Below, in pieces: positions 62,237-64,000 of a stretch of 64,000 nt of DNA. A program made the translations under genes and the position numbers. Under the pieces are notes generated by a model, which had not been told where the DNA came from, made no database searches, and saw nothing but the letters and a program-made list of their open reading frames with translations. Source of the stretch: Halobellus captivus (GTDB taxonomy: Archaea; Halobacteriota; Halobacteria; Halobacteriales; Haloferacaceae); the NCBI RefSeq assembly GCF_003697845.1, contig NZ_RDQE01000007.1:1-64000 (forward strand), in the 5' to 3' direction. The first letter of the stretch is position 1; each line of letters opens with the position of its first letter.

Positions 62237-62584
62237 TTATGAATTGTCAGATGACCCTTTCTCTTGGTGGAGTTCTCTGAGATAGGCGATTGCGGCGACA
62301 CCGACGTTGATCCCCCAGACGTAGTCATCCTCACCGAAGGCGGCCGTCCCGGCCATGCGGTGCGTGTAGCCGTCGACGAGGGTATGCCGGATACAGCTCG
62401 CCACGTCGTCCTCTCCGAATTGGGTGATGGCGTTGGAGATGTACTGGTCGAAATGAGCGTCTGGATGGTTGCGGGGCCGTGGATCAGCAGCTCGTTCGAC
62501 CGCGAGGTCGATGACTGCGTCAATCGATGGATGCGATGTCTTTCCGGTGTTTTCTCGAACCTGGTATTCCCCGTCTGTACACAT
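62237..62584 (-). CDS. Small hypothetical protein
   Basis: 115 residues. HFDQYISNAITQFGEDDVASCIRHTLVDGYTHR and DDYVWGINVGVAAIAYLREL are helical. No recognised family. Its stop is 3 bases from the convergent nucleotidyltransferase stop; it lies 26 bases after the integrase stop on the same strand, so it may share its transcript. Confidence 0.5.
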   Translation of the reverse strand: MCTDGEYQVRENTGKTSHPSIDAVIDLAVERAADPRPRNHPDAHFDQYISNAITQFGEDDVASCIRHTLVDGYTHRMAGTAAFGEDDYVWGINVGVAAIAYLRELHQEKGSSDNS

Positions 62585-62610
62585 ATGTCTACGTTGATTT
62601 CGTAGGTGAA

Positions 62611-63228
62611 TCAGACTTTCAGTAGGTGGTCGTAGATTCGCTCAGTCGTTTGAATGCTTCCGTGGCGCAGTCGGTTCCGAACATCATAGAGCGTGTTCCC
62701 CTTTTCGTCGTTCATCATTCGATATGCCACGCTGTGTCGCAGAGCGTGTGGGGTTACGTCACTGGCGTCGCCCCGACTACCATCGACCTTGTAGGGTTGG
62801 ACACCGGCCTCGTCAGCAACCTTGTGTAGCATATTCCGCACGCCTTGTTCGGAGATCCGATCCGCAGAACGGGACGGGAAGAGACCCGGTGAATCCTTCC
62901 ACCGGGTATTGAGGTAAGCTGAAAGGAGTCTCGTGGTATCGTTTGAGAGGGTGAGTGTTACTGGTGGGGGCGAGTTCTCGTTCGGGTAGTCTTTCTGAAT
63001 CTCCGTAGGAAGATAGAGCTCCTTATTTCCGTTCCGTAGCAGGCTCACGTCGACTTGAACGAGTTCCCCGACCCGCAGCCCAGTATCGTACATAAACGCG
63101 ATGATGGCCTCGTTCCGTTGCTGTAGATATTCTGCTCCAGTCCGATAGGATGCCGAGCGGAGTGTCTCGACTTGGTCTGGTGTCATCCAGACTTTGGCCC
63201 GAACTTTGGAGTTTGCAGATTCACTCAT
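62611..63228 (-). CDS. Catalytic-domain-only tyrosine integrase
   Basis: 205 residues, shorter than the usual 280-330 because the core-binding N-terminal domain is missing. R52 (TGLRVGEL), H161-x2-R164 (PHALRHS), H189 (RLRHGS) and Y199 (RIYDHL) are all present. Archaeal minimal integrases of this kind occur on haloarchaeal plasmids and viruses. Two copies of a 13-bp sequence lie within 100 bases of the start, one in the coding region. Starts at ATG 63228. Confidence 0.85.
   Translation of the reverse strand: MSESANSKVRAKVWMTPDQVETLRSASYRTGAEYLQQRNEAIIAFMYDTGLRVGELVQVDVSLLRNGNKELYLPTEIQKDYPNENSPPPVTLTLSNDTTRLLSAYLNTRWKDSPGLFPSRSADRISEQGVRNMLHKVADEAGVQPYKVDGSRGDASDVTPHALRHSVAYRMMNDEKGNTLYDVRNRLRHGSIQTTERIYDHLLKV
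63202..63214 (+). repeat. 13-bp repeat AACTTTGGAGTTT inside the integrase start
   Basis: Identical to the reverse complement of 63293-63305 over 13 bases and, for its first 11 bases, to 63274-63284. It lies in the first ten codons of the integrase gene, so it could block transcription or be an arm-type recombinase site. Confidence 0.7.
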
Positions 63229-63273
63229 TCTGGTAGCACCTCTTTATATACTGTTATGCGTCTCGACCACCTT

Positions 63274-63305
63274 AACTTTGGAGTCCATAAATAAACTCCA
63301 AAGTT
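63274..63305. promoter_or_regulatory. Perfect 11-bp inverted repeat upstream of the integrase
   Basis: AACTTTGGAGT (63274-63284) and ACTCCAAAGTT (63295-63305) around an AT-rich 10-base spacer CCATAAATAA. A good operator or integrase-binding site about 46-77 bases before ATG 63228. Confidence 0.7.
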
Positions 63306-63861
63306 CATATGACTGGTGTGAACTGAACGGTGTCTCCCACCCTTTACGAATGACTATTTCACCGGTCGACTGTGGAATTGACCGGCCGTCCATCCAGCGC
63401 AATCCGTAGCGCTTTGGACGATTCGGAATAGATAATCAGCACTCAATCTATCTGCTGGTGGCCTATCATTAGACCAATAAACTATACAAAACCCTTCTTC
63501 GAATATATATTGGTTATTTGATTAATCCCGTGTTGTCTACAAGAGAGAAAAATGAATAATTTGGGAGATAGCGCCCCTATTGTTGTTTATAATTCGATAA
63601 TATAGGAGAATACAAAACTGATTTGGGTCGGCCTCTTCGGGCAGTTTTTGCATTTCTCTATATTATGAGTGACCACGTAAACACGTCATTCGGCCGGTTG
63701 CAATATATGACAGAATGTCCTAATGTATTCTTATTTTAACTTCCGCTAATCCATTCGTATTAAACTCTGAGCGTTCCTGATGATGACCCACTTTCTCTGC
63801 TACTGGACAGCCTGATGGTGAGGGTGCCATAGAGATCTTTCAACGGTTTGGGTTCAATAGT
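63306..63861. other. AT-rich, gene-free stretch
   Basis: No acidic halophile-type frame found on either strand. The centre (63481-63540) is about 30% GC by hand count versus about 55-70% in the genes. No iterated repeats of an ORB-type origin were seen. Could be a recombination or attachment region at the edge of an integrated element. Confidence 0.5.
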
Positions 63862-63996
63862 TCAGTCTGTACTAGGTGACTGATTTTTCCATTCATCAGG
63901 CACATCAAACCAGTGGCCTGTAATGTCGCATCTATGGAACTCCATTCCTTCCTCGGTGACCTCAATTGCGCCGATGCTTCGTAGCAGCCGGAACAT
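63862..63996 (-). CDS. Small protein or C-terminal part of a longer gene at the window edge
   Basis: 44 codons from ATG 63996 to TGA 63862: MFRLLRSIGAIEVTEEG-led, then HRCDITGHWFDVPDEW. Acidic and well formed. The frame is open to the window end, so the true start may lie outside. Family not recognised. Confidence 0.45.
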   Translation of the reverse strand: MFRLLRSIGAIEVTEEGMEFHRCDITGHWFDVPDEWKNQSPSTD

Positions 63997-64000
63997 ATTG

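Noticed and set aside
63306-63861. Replication origin
   Set aside because: AT-rich, but no Orc1/Cdc6 gene and no iterated ORB-like repeats.

Overview
The window is haloarchaeal (class Halobacteria). It opens with the end of a haloarchaeal 5S rRNA followed by tRNA-Cys(GCA), the usual tail of a halophile rRNA operon. Almost every protein is strongly acidic, many genes start leaderless behind AT-rich TATA boxes, and the families (HalOD1 domain, haloarchaeal winged-helix regulators, archaeal tyrosine recombinases) fit. The species cannot be told from the sequence.

Almost everything downstream of tRNA-Cys is accessory DNA, dominated by defence genes. Left to right: (i) 0.9-7.3 kb, a three-gene translationally coupled AddAB/AdnAB-like helicase-nuclease set in which the inactive helicase and its Fe-S nuclease are separate proteins; (ii) 7.4-13.2 kb, a NYN-domain RNase with a small cysteine protein, divergent from a 1644-residue sacsin/HSP90-like ATPase with a DUF3883 tail; (iii) 13.4-16.0 kb, an unrecognised three-gene operon ending in a membrane protein; (iv) 16.1-20.6 kb, an McrBC type IV restriction pair whose McrB carries two EVE-like reader domains; (v) 20.7-25.6 kb, passenger genes (DUF429, HalOD1, winged helix, histidine kinase, PPOX flavoprotein); (vi) 25.6-44.6 kb, a BREX island: SF2 helicase and Mre11-like phosphoesterase on the minus strand, divergent from brxE-like-brxA-brxB-brxC-pglX-EVE-pglZ-brxL.

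The most unusual block is 44.9-50.7 kb. It is a GC-rich, tightly overlapping operon with a small zinc-finger protein, a Cas7-like RAMP, an unknown protein, a short ORF containing three near-identical 19-nt direct repeats, a second RAMP, a PolB-like DEDD exonuclease and an HNH nuclease. There is no Cas1, Cas2, Cas3 or Cas10. This looks like a haloarchaeal RAMP (HRAMP)/type IV-like derived CRISPR effector system. Its leader holds three consecutive inverted repeats.

The last part (50.7-64 kb) holds small hypotheticals, a CBS-HEPN fusion, a PLD nuclease-NTPase fusion, two tyrosine recombinases, a TumE-like toxin/HTH pair, an AbiE-like HTH/nucleotidyltransferase pair, and a gene-poor AT-rich stretch with repeat sites beside the second integrase. 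Functional assignments come from reading motifs; none was checked by database search.
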